The notes: generated by a model not told the origin, from the sequence alone. Positions 18,508 through 29,401 are shown, counted from the stretch's first letter. The stretch: DNA of 64,000 nt from Arthrobacter sp. zg-Y1110 (GCF_025244865.1 NZ_CP104272.1:2728001-2792000), one strand, 5' to 3'. Numbers and translations: made by a program.

Positions 18508-21500
18508 ATGTATCTTTCGGTCCTCGGAACGCACTCCGGCATCTCCGGTTCGGTGCAGGTTCCCAACTCCAAATACCACGCCCACCGGGCGCTGATCCTG
18601 GCTTCCCTTGCTCCGGGCACGAGCCGCATCTCCGGGCTGACCGATGCCCGCCACGTGCAGTACACGGTGGCCGCGCTCCGCCAGCTCGGTACCGGAATAG
18701 AGGTGCAGGATGACACCTTTATTGTCCACGGCGGGCCGTACCGTCCACGGCGTGCCGTTGTCTCCGCCGGCAGCTCCGGAACCACGTTGTACTTCATGGC
18801 CGGACTCGCCTCGCTGGGGACACGCGACGTCGTCGTCACCGGACAGAAATACTTCCAGCGCCGTCCCATCGGCGCCTTGCTGGCCGCCCTCCGCGAGATG
18901 GGCGTCGACATCTCCTCGAGCGACGACTGCCCTCCCCTGCAGGTTGCCCACGGGCGGCCGCGCGGCGGTGAAGTCCATATCTCCGGAACCCTCTCGCAGT
19001 GGATTTCCGGACTGCTGCTGCTGGCACCGTTTGCCCGCTCCGAAACCACCGTGGTGGTGGAGGGCCTGCAGAATGAAACCAGCTATGTGGAACTGACCCT
19101 CGCCATGATGGCGCGGTTCGGATTGCAGGTGGAGGCCTCCGAGGACCTCAGGCGCTTCCGGATCCCGGCGGACCAGCAGGCAGTCCCCGCGGACCTGCGG
19201 CTCCCCCCGGATATCGGATCGGCGGCCTTCGGATTCGCGGCGGCGGCCCTGCATCCGGCAGATATTTCCCTTACCGGGCTCAGTGCCACCACCTCAACCG
19301 GATCCGACCATCCCGAAGCTGACTTCCTGGACCTGGCCGCGCAGATGGGTGTGCCCATGGACTACGACCAGGCAACCGACGCGGTGAGGGTCCGCCATCA
19401 GGGCCTGGACCTGCAACCCGTGGACGTCGACTGCCGCCGCGTCCCGGACATGCTTCCGGTGCTGTCCGTGATGGCGTGCCTCGCCAGGGGGCGGAGCGTT
19501 TTCCGCAACATCGACCACGTGCGGATGAAGGAGTCCGATCGGGTGGCCGCCATGCTGCAGCTGAACTCCATGGGCGCGGACCTCACCGTGGAGGGTTCTA
19601 CCTTGGTGGTCCGCGGAGTCGGCAGCTTGGACGGGGCCGATCTTTCCTCTTTCAATGACCACCGGGTCCTGATGTCCCTGGCCGTGGCGGCCTCCGCGGC
19701 AGAAGGACGCAGCACCCTCACCTATCCCAACGCCTACCGCATTTCCTACCCCGAATATCTGACGGCCATGACCGCTTTCGGGCTGCGCATGAAGGTCGAG
19801 GACGGCGTGATCCGGCGTCCCCGCCCCAGCCGGCCGGCCCGGACCGCACGCGGAAGCCGCTCCCGAAGCATTTCCGGACCGGCCGCAGTGGAGGCGGCAG
19901 CGTCCGTCACGGGTCCGGACTGGGTACGGCGCTGGGCGACGGAACGCCCCAACGAAACAGCGGTGGTCGACGGCGGCCCGCGGGTATCGGGGCACCTCAC
20001 CTGGTCCGAACTCGACACGCAGGCCGACCGCGTCGCCGCAGCACTGCTGGAGCTGGGGGTGCGGCCGGGCGACCGGGTGGCTTTCCAGCTCCCCAACCGA
20101 AGCGAGTTCGTTGTCCTCACCGTGGCTGTCCTCCGCCTCGGCGCGGTCGCCGCACCCGTGATGCCGATCTTCCGGGAACGGGAGGTGGCGCTGGCACTGC
20201 ACCGGGCCCGTGCCCGCGTCTTCGTTGCCGTCGAGGAGTTCCGCGGACGCCGGCCGGCGGAGGAACTGGCCGGGCTGCTGCAGCGCACGGACCGAGCCGA
20301 TGCGGTGCCCGCCCCCAAGGTGGCGGATGTTTTCGTGCTGCGGAATGCCGAGCCGCGGCGTCCCCTCCCCTCCGTGGCCGGCGGCCCGCGGTTCCATGAC
20401 TGGGACGCGCTGCTGGGCCCCGTTAGCCCTGCGGCTGTGCTCCGTCACGGTGCTGTGCCAACCGCCGGGGATGCTGCACAGTTGCTTTTCACATCCGGCA
20501 CCTCCGGGGAGCCCAAGGGTGTGGTGCACCGTCATGGAACGCTTAGCCGCGCTGCGGCCATGGAAGCGGCGCATCTGGGCCTCACCAGTGATGACGCCGT
20601 CTTCATCCCGTCACCCCTGGCCCACCAGACCGGCTTCCTGTACGGAATGTGGCTCTCGTTCGTCCTCGGCTGCCCGCAGATCCTGCAGCCGGTCTGGGAC
20701 GCGGAACGGGCCGTGAAACTCATGCGCGGATGGCGCGCCACCTTCGTCCAGGCAGCCACCCCGTTCCTCACCGACCTGGTTGCCGCCGTAGACGCGGGTA
20801 CCGCCGCTCCGCCCAGCCTGCGTATCTTCGTTGCGACAGGCGCCGCCGTCCCCCGGCACCTCGCCGAGCGCGCCACACGCGTCCTGGGCGCGGGTATCTG
20901 CGGTGCGTTTGGAACCACTGAAACCTGCCTGGCCACCCTGGCATCGCCCGGGGACGAACCGGTAAAAGTGTGGGGCACCGACGGGCGGGCCCTGGAGGGT
21001 GTGCGGACCCGGATAGTCGACGACGACGGCCTCCTCCTGCCGCCCGGCGTGGAAGGTAACTTCGAACTTCTCAGTCCCACCGTCTTTGACGGGTACCTTG
21101 ACCGTCCGGACCTGACCAAGGAAGTCTTTACCGAAGACGGCTGGTACCGCACGGGAGACACCGCCATCCTCGATGATGCCGGGTACCTGCGCATCACCGG
21201 ACGGGTTCGCGACATCATCAACCGTGGAGGGGAGAAAATCCCGGTGGCCGAGATCGAGCAGCTGCTCTACCGGCATCCTGCCGTACGGGACGTAGCAGTG
21301 GCCGCCATGCCCGATGACCGGCTGGGCGAGCGGGCCTGCGCCTTTGTCGTTCCCGTGACGGGGATGCGCCCGCAGCTGGCGGATCTCACCGCGTTCCTCG
21401 ACCGGCACCGCGTCGCCAGGCATTACTGGCCCGAACGCCTCGAACTGGTCGACGCCCTCCCCCGCAATGCGGTGGGCAAGGTGCAGAAGTTCCTGCTGCG

Positions 21501-21573
21501 GGACAGGGCCCGCAGCTTTCCCGCCGGCGGCGGACCGCCGGAGCCCGGCACACCGGATCGGAGCAGCCCGTGA
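18508..21573 (+). CDS. EPSP synthase-like / acyl-CoA ligase fusion protein (1021 aa)
   Basis: Residues 1-435 align by eye with AroA (EPSP synthase) over its whole length. Retained positions, E. coli numbering in brackets: K22 (22), R27 (27), D235 (242), D314 (313), K341-E342 (340-341), R345 (344), H385-R386 (385-386). Changed: S23 to Tyr23, N94 to Ser89, R124 to Tyr115, S197 to Glu190, K411 to Ile412, and one Ser of SSQ is missing. PEP and 3-phosphate contacts are thus partly lost. A basic Arg/Ser/Pro linker (436-465) leads to a complete ANL-type ligase domain (about 470-1000): FTSGTSGEPKG at 661-671, GAFGTTETC at 799-807, YRTGD at 890-894, RITGRVRDIINRGGEK from 895, and the A10 lysine K991 in NAVGKVQK. 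The stop overlaps the next gene. Inference: the ligase makes a shikimate-derived acyl-CoA and the EPSPS-like domain does an elimination rather than enolpyruvyl transfer. An ordinary EPSPS role is unlikely. Confidence 0.9.
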   Translation: MYLSVLGTHSGISGSVQVPNSKYHAHRALILASLAPGTSRISGLTDARHVQYTVAALRQLGTGIEVQDDTFIVHGGPYRPRRAVVSAGSSGTTLYFMAGLASLGTRDVVVTGQKYFQRRPIGALLAALREMGVDISSSDDCPPLQVAHGRPRGGEVHISGTLSQWISGLLLLAPFARSETTVVVEGLQNETSYVELTLAMMARFGLQVEASEDLRRFRIPADQQAVPADLRLPPDIGSAAFGFAAAALHPADISLTGLSATTSTGSDHPEADFLDLAAQMGVPMDYDQATDAVRVRHQGLDLQPVDVDCRRVPDMLPVLSVMACLARGRSVFRNIDHVRMKESDRVAAMLQLNSMGADLTVEGSTLVVRGVGSLDGADLSSFNDHRVLMSLAVAASAAEGRSTLTYPNAYRISYPEYLTAMTAFGLRMKVEDGVIRRPRPSRPARTARGSRSRSISGPAAVEAAASVTGPDWVRRWATERPNETAVVDGGPRVSGHLTWSELDTQADRVAAALLELGVRPGDRVAFQLPNRSEFVVLTVAVLRLGAVAAPVMPIFREREVALALHRARARVFVAVEEFRGRRPAEELAGLLQRTDRADAVPAPKVADVFVLRNAEPRRPLPSVAGGPRFHDWDALLGPVSPAAVLRHGAVPTAGDAAQLLFTSGTSGEPKGVVHRHGTLSRAAAMEAAHLGLTSDDAVFIPSPLAHQTGFLYGMWLSFVLGCPQILQPVWDAERAVKLMRGWRATFVQAATPFLTDLVAAVDAGTAAPPSLRIFVATGAAVPRHLAERATRVLGAGICGAFGTTETCLATLASPGDEPVKVWGTDGRALEGVRTRIVDDDGLLLPPGVEGNFELLSPTVFDGYLDRPDLTKEVFTEDGWYRTGDTAILDDAGYLRITGRVRDIINRGGEKIPVAEIEQLLYRHPAVRDVAVAAMPDDRLGERACAFVVPVTGMRPQLADLTAFLDRHRVARHYWPERLELVDALPRNAVGKVQKFLLRDRARSFPAGGGPPEPGTPDRSSP

Positions 21574-22838
21574 GCACTGCAGCCATCGCAGCCGACGGAC
21601 GGGGCAGCAGTATCCCGGACCCCGAATACCGAGACCTGCTCACGTCCGTTACCGAGTGGGTCGAGGGCGCCGGCGAGGCATGGGCAGACCGCATCGAAAC
21701 CAGTGGTACCGCACCCGATGCCCTGTGGAAGGAACTCCGCGAGGCCGGCTTCCTCTCCCTGGCGGCACCTGTGGAACTGGGCGGCCGGGGGCTGAGCTTT
21801 GTCCAGTGGATGGGGCTGATGGAGGTCTTCTCCCGTTCACACGCTTCGGTCCGCATGATCGTGCACGTGGTCAACGGCACCTGGCGGGCCATGAATCCGC
21901 ATGCCGACGGGGCGCAGCGAAGGAAATTCGTCCTTCCCTCCGTGGCAGGAGAGCTGCTTGTCGCTTTCACGCTGACGGAACCGGGCAACGGCACGGGAGC
22001 GGATATCACCTCGAGTGTCCGGCGGGTCGGCGACACCTACTACCTGACCGGCCGCAAGCATCTGATCACTTTCGGTGTGCGCTGCGACTACTGGCTGCTT
22101 TTTGCCCGGCTGGAGGGCAGTTCCGGCAGCGGCGGAACGGTGGCGCTGCTGGTGGACCGGCATGCGCCCGGCGTCGAAGTGGAAGACACCTCGCAGACCA
22201 TGGGGGTCCGCGGCACCGACCATGCCTCCCTCGCTTTCAGGGATACTCCCGTCCCCGTTGCCAACCGCCTCGGAGCGGAGGGAGACGGACTCGCCGTTGC
22301 CCTCGGCGGCTTCCTCACCCCCAGCCGGATCTCCGTGGCGATGAGCTGCGTCGGGCTGGCCCAACGCGCCCAGCAGCTCGCAGTCGCCCATGCCCTGGAG
22401 CGCACCACCTTCGGGAAGCCGCTCGCCGCACGGCAGGCCATCGCCTTTGCGCTGGCGGAAAACGCCGCCGATATCGAGGCTGCCCGCGCTTTGACCCTGC
22501 ACGCAGCTTCGGCCTGGCAGGACGGCGCTCCCGACGCCGGGGCCCTGTCCTCCATGGCCAAGCTGACCGCCGTCGATATGCTCACCCGCGTAACCGACAA
22601 GGCCCTTCAGGTCCACGGCGGCATCGGCTACTGGAAAACCGCGCCCATCGAGCGGGTGTACCGCGACGCGCGGGCGCAGCGCTTCGAAGAGGGAACGAAT
22701 GAGATCCAGAAAACCGTGATTGCCCGCGGTATCTTCCGCCGGGACCAGACACCGAGGTCCGACGCCGCGCTGCCCATTCCCGATCCGTCTCCCGATCCGT
22801 CTCCCGATCCGTCTGCGGCACCCGCCGCCCGCCCCTGA
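21570..22838 (+). CDS. acyl-CoA dehydrogenase family protein
   Basis: This flavoenzyme family introduces or removes alpha,beta double bonds in acyl-CoA thioesters, with FAD. The 422-residue protein has the N-terminal helical domain, FTLTEPGNGTGADITS for the flavin-binding beta domain, RTTFGKPLAARQAIAFALAE, QVHGGIGYWKTAPIERVYRD, and the catalytic-type Glu in FEEGTNEIQ (about E374). The GTG start overlaps the fusion-gene stop as GTGA, so it is translationally coupled. The last 25 residues are a PDPS-repeat tail not typical of the family. In the CHC-CoA pathway of ansatrienin-type clusters a homologous enzyme acts on cyclic acyl-CoA intermediates; that role here is inference. Confidence 0.9.
   Translation: MSTAAIAADGRGSSIPDPEYRDLLTSVTEWVEGAGEAWADRIETSGTAPDALWKELREAGFLSLAAPVELGGRGLSFVQWMGLMEVFSRSHASVRMIVHVVNGTWRAMNPHADGAQRRKFVLPSVAGELLVAFTLTEPGNGTGADITSSVRRVGDTYYLTGRKHLITFGVRCDYWLLFARLEGSSGSGGTVALLVDRHAPGVEVEDTSQTMGVRGTDHASLAFRDTPVPVANRLGAEGDGLAVALGGFLTPSRISVAMSCVGLAQRAQQLAVAHALERTTFGKPLAARQAIAFALAENAADIEAARALTLHAASAWQDGAPDAGALSSMAKLTAVDMLTRVTDKALQVHGGIGYWKTAPIERVYRDARAQRFEEGTNEIQKTVIARGIFRRDQTPRSDAALPIPDPSPDPSPDPSAAPAARP
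22779..22814. repeat. three perfect 12-bp tandem repeats at the 3' end of the dehydrogenase gene
   Basis: CCCGATCCGTCT is repeated three times in a row, encoding PDPSPDPSPDPS in the C-terminal tail of the acyl-CoA dehydrogenase, just before the next gene. Frame is preserved if units are gained or lost. Confidence 0.9.
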
Positions 22839-22845
22839 CGCCGGC

Positions 22846-24870
22846 ATGCTGGACCGGGTCTTCTCCCCCGTTTCCCTTGGGACGCTGCGTCTGGACCACC
22901 GGATCATCATGGGTTCAATGCACCTGAACCGGGAGGATCACCCCCGCGCCCTGGCCGCGTTCTATGCGGAACGTGCGGCCGCCGGAGCCGGGCTGATCGT
23001 CACGGGCGGAGCGGCAGTGAACCGCGCCGGCGCCGGCGGGCCCAACTACCTGCTGATCAATGAGCCGGAAGCCGCCGCTCGGGTTTCCCCGATGCTCAAC
23101 GCGGTGCACGATGCGGGCGGCAGACTTGCCCTTCAGCTGTTCCACGCGGGACGCTACGCCCGGGAGAGCACATACGGGCTGCGTCCGGCCGCGCCGTCGG
23201 AGGTGTATTCGGACTTTTCACGGACGCTGCCCCGCGCACTCACGCCGGCGCAGATCGCAGACACACTTGCGGACTTCGCCGCGGGTGCCGCTGCCGCCCG
23301 CGCCCTGGGCTTCGACGCCGTGGAAATCATGGGCTCCGAGGGTTACCTGATCAACCAGTTCGCCTCGCCCCTGACCAACCTGCGACAGGACCGCTGGGGC
23401 GGGAACCCGCAGCGCAGGCAGGCTTTTCCACTGGCGGTGCTGCAGGCGGTCCGGGACGCCGTAGGGCCCGACTACCCGGTCATCTACCGGACATCGGGCG
23501 CCGACTTCGTCGCCGGATCGAGCTCCCGGGAGGAATCGGCAACCCTGGCGGTGGCACTGGCCCGGGAGGGGGCCGATGCCGTCAACATCGGCATCGGCTG
23601 GCACGAGTCCAAGGTGCCGTCCGTGCAGGGTATGGTTCCGCACGGCCGCTGGATGGAGATTGCAGGGCAGATCCGCGCGGACCTGGCAGCTGCGGGAGTG
23701 CCCGTGCCGGTCATCGCCGGCAACCGGATCAACTCGCTGGAGCTTGCAGAGCGGGCCCTGGCCGCCGGACACGCGGACCTGGTTTCGATGGCCCGTCCCT
23801 TCCTCGCCGACCCGGCGATCGTGGCCAAGACCCGGCGCGGAGAGTCGGACCTCGTCAACACCTGCATAGCCTGCAACGAGGCCTGCATCGACCGTTCGCT
23901 GGGCGCCGAACCTGTCTCCTGCCTGGTCAACCCGCGGGCCGGCCGTGAAACAGAATTTCCGCTCCCGCTGCGGCCACCCCGGCGGCCCGTGAGCGCCTCC
24001 GCCCGGGTTGCCGTGGTGGGCGCCGGCCCGGCGGGGATGCAGGCAGCGGCAACGCTGGCGCAGGCCGGACTCCCCGTGGACCTTTATGAACAGGACAGCT
24101 CCATCGGCGGGCAGTTCCGGCTGGCCGGCAAAGTGCCGGGCAAGGCAGACTTCCTGCAGACAATCCGCTACTTCACCCATGAACTGGCCCGGCTGGGCGT
24201 CCGCGTCCTGACCGGCACCGCCCCCGAAGCCGCGCAACTGGCCGGTTATGCACACCTGGTGCTGGCCACCGGTGTCCGGCCCCGGACCGTTCATCTGCCC
24301 GGCGCCGGCCTGCTCCCTGTACTGGACTACCGGCAGGCCTTCGCGGACCCGGCACCGCTGGGCCGCCGGGTAGTCATCGTCGGTGCCGGCGGCATTGCAG
24401 TGGACCTTGCACACCTGCTGGCGGATGCCGGCGTCGCGGGCGGTCCCCGGGACGTAACGATAATGCGCCGGGGAGCCCGAATCGGCCAGGGCATCGGCCT
24501 GTCCACGCGGTGGGCCGTGCTGCAGGAAATCCGAGCTGCCGGCGTCCGGGCCCTGGCGGGGACCACGCCGCTGGAAGTCACTCCCCTCGGCCTCCGGGTC
24601 CGGAACCCGGACGGCACGACGGCGCTCCTGCCGGCTGACGCCGTCGTCCTGGCTGCCGGACAGGTACCGTTCAACCCGCTCCGCTTACAGCTCGACGCCC
24701 GGGGCTTGCCCGGTACGGTGATCGGCGGCGCGCTGGACGCCTCGGACCTGAACGCGGTCCGTGCCTTCGAACAGGGGCTGGCGGCCGGCACCGCCGTGGC
24801 ACGCCTACTCGACCCGCATGAACCGAAGGACGGGCCACGGCTTAAAAGCAGCAGGGCCCCGCTGCCATAA
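22846..24870 (+). CDS. FadH-type 2,4-dienoyl-CoA reductase (FMN, FAD, 4Fe-4S)
   Basis: The family reduces conjugated dienoyl-CoA esters with NADPH. The 674-residue length matches E. coli FadH. The N-terminal Old Yellow Enzyme barrel carries LFHAGRYA, Tyr167 in GSEGYLINQF and His253 in GIGWHE, at almost the same positions as the FadH catalytic Tyr166 and His252. The iron-sulfur cysteines are C340, C343, C347 and C359 (CIACNEAC, then SCLVNPRAG). The flavin domain starts VVGAGPAGM (390-398) and the NAD(P) motif VVIVGAGGIA is at 509-518. The ATG at 22846 was preferred to an upstream in-frame ATG because it gives the family N-terminus (MLDRVFSPV); it is 7 bases after the dehydrogenase stop. The stop codon lies in the loop of a terminator. 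The gene could serve ordinary fatty-acid oxidation, but its neighbours suggest a ring-diene substrate. Confidence 0.92.
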   Translation: MLDRVFSPVSLGTLRLDHRIIMGSMHLNREDHPRALAAFYAERAAAGAGLIVTGGAAVNRAGAGGPNYLLINEPEAAARVSPMLNAVHDAGGRLALQLFHAGRYARESTYGLRPAAPSEVYSDFSRTLPRALTPAQIADTLADFAAGAAAARALGFDAVEIMGSEGYLINQFASPLTNLRQDRWGGNPQRRQAFPLAVLQAVRDAVGPDYPVIYRTSGADFVAGSSSREESATLAVALAREGADAVNIGIGWHESKVPSVQGMVPHGRWMEIAGQIRADLAAAGVPVPVIAGNRINSLELAERALAAGHADLVSMARPFLADPAIVAKTRRGESDLVNTCIACNEACIDRSLGAEPVSCLVNPRAGRETEFPLPLRPPRRPVSASARVAVVGAGPAGMQAAATLAQAGLPVDLYEQDSSIGGQFRLAGKVPGKADFLQTIRYFTHELARLGVRVLTGTAPEAAQLAGYAHLVLATGVRPRTVHLPGAGLLPVLDYRQAFADPAPLGRRVVIVGAGGIAVDLAHLLADAGVAGGPRDVTIMRRGARIGQGIGLSTRWAVLQEIRAAGVRALAGTTPLEVTPLGLRVRNPDGTTALLPADAVVLAAGQVPFNPLRLQLDARGLPGTVIGGALDASDLNAVRAFEQGLAAGTAVARLLDPHEPKDGPRLKSSRAPLP

Positions 24871-24886
24871 GCAACGGGGCCCTGCT
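24850..24886 (-). terminator. convergent terminator shared by tuf and the fadH-like gene
   Basis: A perfect 12-base-pair stem (24850-24861 with 24875-24886, AGCAGGGCCCCG and its complement) and a 13-base loop. On the minus strand, after tuf, it is followed by GCTTTTAAG, a short T-run. On the plus strand it overlaps the last codons of the reductase gene, with its TAA in the loop. Confidence 0.85.
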
Positions 24887-24919
24887 AAGAACCGATGAGG
24901 TTCAGGCTAAACCATCAAA

Positions 24920-26110
24920 TTACTTGATGATCTTGGTGACGCGGCCTGATCCAACGGTGCGGCCGCCTTCGCGGATAGCGAAGCCGAGGCCCTCTTCCAT
25001 AGCGATCGGCTGGATGAGCTCAACGGTCATCTCAGTGTTATCGCCGGGCATAACCATTTCAGTGCCCTCGGGGAGGGTGATGACGCCGGTTACGTCCGTG
25101 GTACGGAAGTAGAACTGCGGGCGGTAGTTCGAGTAGAACGGGTTGTGGCGTCCGCCTTCATCCTTGGACAGGATGTAGACGTTGGCTTCGAAGTCGGTGT
25201 GCGGGGTAATGGAACCCGGCTTCACGACAACCTGGCCACGCTCTACGTCTTCGCGCTTGATACCGCGGAGCAGCAGGCCACAGTTCTCGCCGGCCCATGC
25301 TTCGTCAAGCTGCTTGTGGAACATCTCGATACCGGTAACCGTGGTCTTCTGGACCGGACGGATGCCGACGATCTCGACCTCGGAGTTGATGGCGAGGGTA
25401 CCGCGCTCGGCGCGGCCCGTGACAACGGTTCCACGACCGGTGATCGTGAAGACGTCCTCGATCGGCATCAGGAACGGCTTGTCCTTGTCGCGAACGGGGT
25501 CCGGCACGTTGTTGTCAACGGCTTCCATGAGCTCTTCGACGGCTGCAACCCACTTGGGGTCGCCTTCGAGAGCCTTCAGGCCGGAAACGCGGACGACGGG
25601 AGCGTTGTCGCCGTCGAAGTCCTGGGAGCTCAGCAGTTCGCGAACTTCCATTTCCACGAGGTCGAGCAGTTCTTCGTCGTCAACCATGTCGGACTTGTTC
25701 AGTGCGACCAGCAGGTAGGGAACACCAACCTGGCGGGCGAGCAGGACGTGCTCGCGGGTCTGTGCCATCGGACCGTCGGTAGCGGCAACCACGAGGATTG
25801 CGCCGTCCATCTGAGCTGCACCAGTGATCATGTTCTTGATGTAGTCAGCGTGGCCGGGGGCGTCTACGTGTGCGTAGTGGCGCTTCTCGGTCTGGTACTC
25901 GATGTGCGAGATGTTGATGGTGATGCCGCGCTGGCGCTCTTCAGGTGCAGAGTCGATAGCAGCGAAATCGCGCTTTTCGTTCAGATCAGGGTACTTGTCA
26001 GCAAGCACCTTCGAAATGGCAGCGGTCAACGTCGTCTTTCCATGGTCAACGTGACCAATGGTGCCGATGTTGACGTGCGGCTTAGTCCGCTCGAACTTTG
26101 CCTTCGCCAC
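24920..26110 (-). CDS. tuf: translation elongation factor Tu
   Basis: EF-Tu delivers aminoacyl-tRNA to the ribosome. The 396-residue protein has the P-loop [14 protein letters not shown], the switch [14 protein letters not shown], the base-recognition [12 protein letters not shown] motif and the C-terminal [14 protein letters not shown]. Start GTG. It is the last gene of the str operon but is separated from fusA by 219 bases with its own promoter-like element, consistent with extra tuf transcription. Confidence 0.99.
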   Translation of the reverse strand: MAKAKFERTKPHVNIGTIGHVDHGKTTLTAAISKVLADKYPDLNEKRDFAAIDSAPEERQRGITINISHIEYQTEKRHYAHVDAPGHADYIKNMITGAAQMDGAILVVAATDGPMAQTREHVLLARQVGVPYLLVALNKSDMVDDEELLDLVEMEVRELLSSQDFDGDNAPVVRVSGLKALEGDPKWVAAVEELMEAVDNNVPDPVRDKDKPFLMPIEDVFTITGRGTVVTGRAERGTLAINSEVEIVGIRPVQKTTVTGIEMFHKQLDEAWAGENCGLLLRGIKREDVERGQVVVKPGSITPHTDFEANVYILSKDEGGRHNPFYSNYRPQFYFRTTDVTGVITLPEGTEMVMPGDNTEMTVELIQPIAMEEGLGFAIREGGRTVGSGRVTKIIK

Positions 26111-26176
26111 GGGTTCCTCCTAGAGAGTTAGAAGACTCAATCTCCAGCCGCGCTTTTCGCAACTGAAACTGATGTA

Positions 26177-26205
26177 AGTCTACTTGGGGCTGTTTATTTG
26201 ATGAA
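26177..26205 (-). promoter_or_regulatory. candidate tuf promoter
   Basis: On the minus strand TTCATC (26205-26200), a 17-base spacer and TAGACT (26182-26177) lie about 70 bases before the tuf GTG. Further upstream in the same gap is a 9-base-pair hairpin (26259-26267 with 26272-26280) without a T-run. Confidence 0.45.
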
Positions 26206-26329
26206 ATTGCCGATTTCCGCAGCAGCCTCGCAAGGCCGCTCAGTCTGGCTATGCGCCCGGTCCGGGCCGAAGCCCGGACCAGCCGCACACGGTGGGTGGC
26301 CCGGCGTAAACCGGTCCACCCTCCAAGTT

Positions 26330-28444
<2,115 letters not shown>

Positions 28445-28554
28445 GGTTTCTCCCTTTTTTGGTTGCTTCCGTCAACGGCGCTTATCCGGCTGAAGCCCTG
28501 CGGCCCGCAAATGCGGGCCACAGGGCCGTCAGCGGCTGCCGTCAGCTTGGCGTA

Positions 28555-29025
28555 TTACCAGCGGTAGTGGGCGAAGGCCTTGTTGGACTCGGCCATCTTG
28601 TGGGTGTCCTCGCGGCGCTTCACAGCTGCACCAAGACCGTTGGAAGCGTCCAGGATTTCGTTGCGCAGACGCTCAGTCATCGTCTTTTCGCGGCGGGCCT
28701 TGGAGTAGCCGACCAGCCAGCGCAGGGCCAGTGCAGTTGCACGGCCCGGCTTGACCTCGACCGGAACCTGGTAAGTAGCGCCGCCAACGCGGCGGGACTT
28801 GACCTCAAGGCTCGGCTTGATGTTGTCCATGGCCTTCTTCAGGGCTGCAACCGGATCCTGTCCGGTCTTCTCCTGAGCGCCTGCAAGTGCACCGTAAACG
28901 ATGCGCTCTGCGGTGGACTTCTTGCCGTCTACCAGAACCTTGTTGATCAGCTGCGTGACCAGCGGGGAGCCGTAGACGGGATCCAGTACGAGCGGCCGCT
29001 TGGGGGCCGGACCCTTGCGGGGCAT
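28555..29025 (-). CDS. rpsG: 30S ribosomal protein S7
   Basis: S7 nucleates assembly of the 30S head and contacts E-site tRNA. The ATG at 29025 gives the usual 156 residues, beginning [20 protein letters not shown], with [20 protein letters not shown] and the [19 protein letters not shown] terminus. An upstream in-frame extension lacks family resemblance. It starts one base after the rpsL stop. Confidence 0.98.
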   Translation of the reverse strand: MPRKGPAPKRPLVLDPVYGSPLVTQLINKVLVDGKKSTAERIVYGALAGAQEKTGQDPVAALKKAMDNIKPSLEVKSRRVGGATYQVPVEVKPGRATALALRWLVGYSKARREKTMTERLRNEILDASNGLGAAVKRREDTHKMAESNKAFAHYRW

Positions 29026-29026
29026 A

Positions 29027-29401
29027 TTACTTCTTCTCCATCTTCGCGCCGTAGCGGCTGCGAGCCTGCTTGCGGTTCTTGACACCCTGGGTATCGAGGG
29101 CACCGCGGACAATCTTGTAGCGGACACCGGGAAGGTCCTTCACACGACCGCCGCGCACCAGCACGATGGAGTGTTCCTGAAGGTTGTGACCCACACCGGG
29201 GATGTAAGCGGTTACTTCGATGCCGCCGTTGAGGCGGACACGTGCAACCTTACGCAGAGCCGAGTTCGGCTTCTTCGGGGTGGTGGTGTAAACGCGGGTG
29301 CAGACACCACGGCGCATCGGGCTGCCCTTGAGGGCAGGAGCCTTGGTCTTGGAGACCTTGGGTGAGCGGCCCTTGCGGACCAGCTGCTGAATCGTAGGCA
29401 C
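29027..29401 (-). CDS. rpsL: 30S ribosomal protein S12
   Basis: S12 helps set decoding accuracy and is the classical streptomycin-resistance target. The GTG at 29401, with GGAG about 8 bases upstream, gives the standard 124 residues starting [12 protein letters not shown]. The two sensitivity-linked lysines are wild type: KKPNSALRK (K43 region) and GGRVKDLPG (K88 region). First gene of the str operon. Confidence 0.98.
   Translation of the reverse strand: MPTIQQLVRKGRSPKVSKTKAPALKGSPMRRGVCTRVYTTTPKKPNSALRKVARVRLNGGIEVTAYIPGVGHNLQEHSIVLVRGGRVKDLPGVRYKIVRGALDTQGVKNRKQARSRYGAKMEKK

Noticed and set aside
18232..19254. 340-codon minus-strand frame opposite the start of the fusion gene
   Set aside because: Antisense to a clear EPSPS-like coding sequence; composition is that of a shadow frame.
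18508..19812. Calling the N-terminal domain aroA
   Set aside because: Loss of the R124 and K411 equivalents and of phosphate-binding serines argues against normal EPSP synthase activity.
18508..21573. That the EPSPS-like/ligase fusion is a sequencing artefact
   Set aside because: The frame is continuous, both domains are complete, codon usage is uniform through the joint, and there is no internal start with a strong ribosome binding site. It still deserves a read-level check and is listed as a finding.
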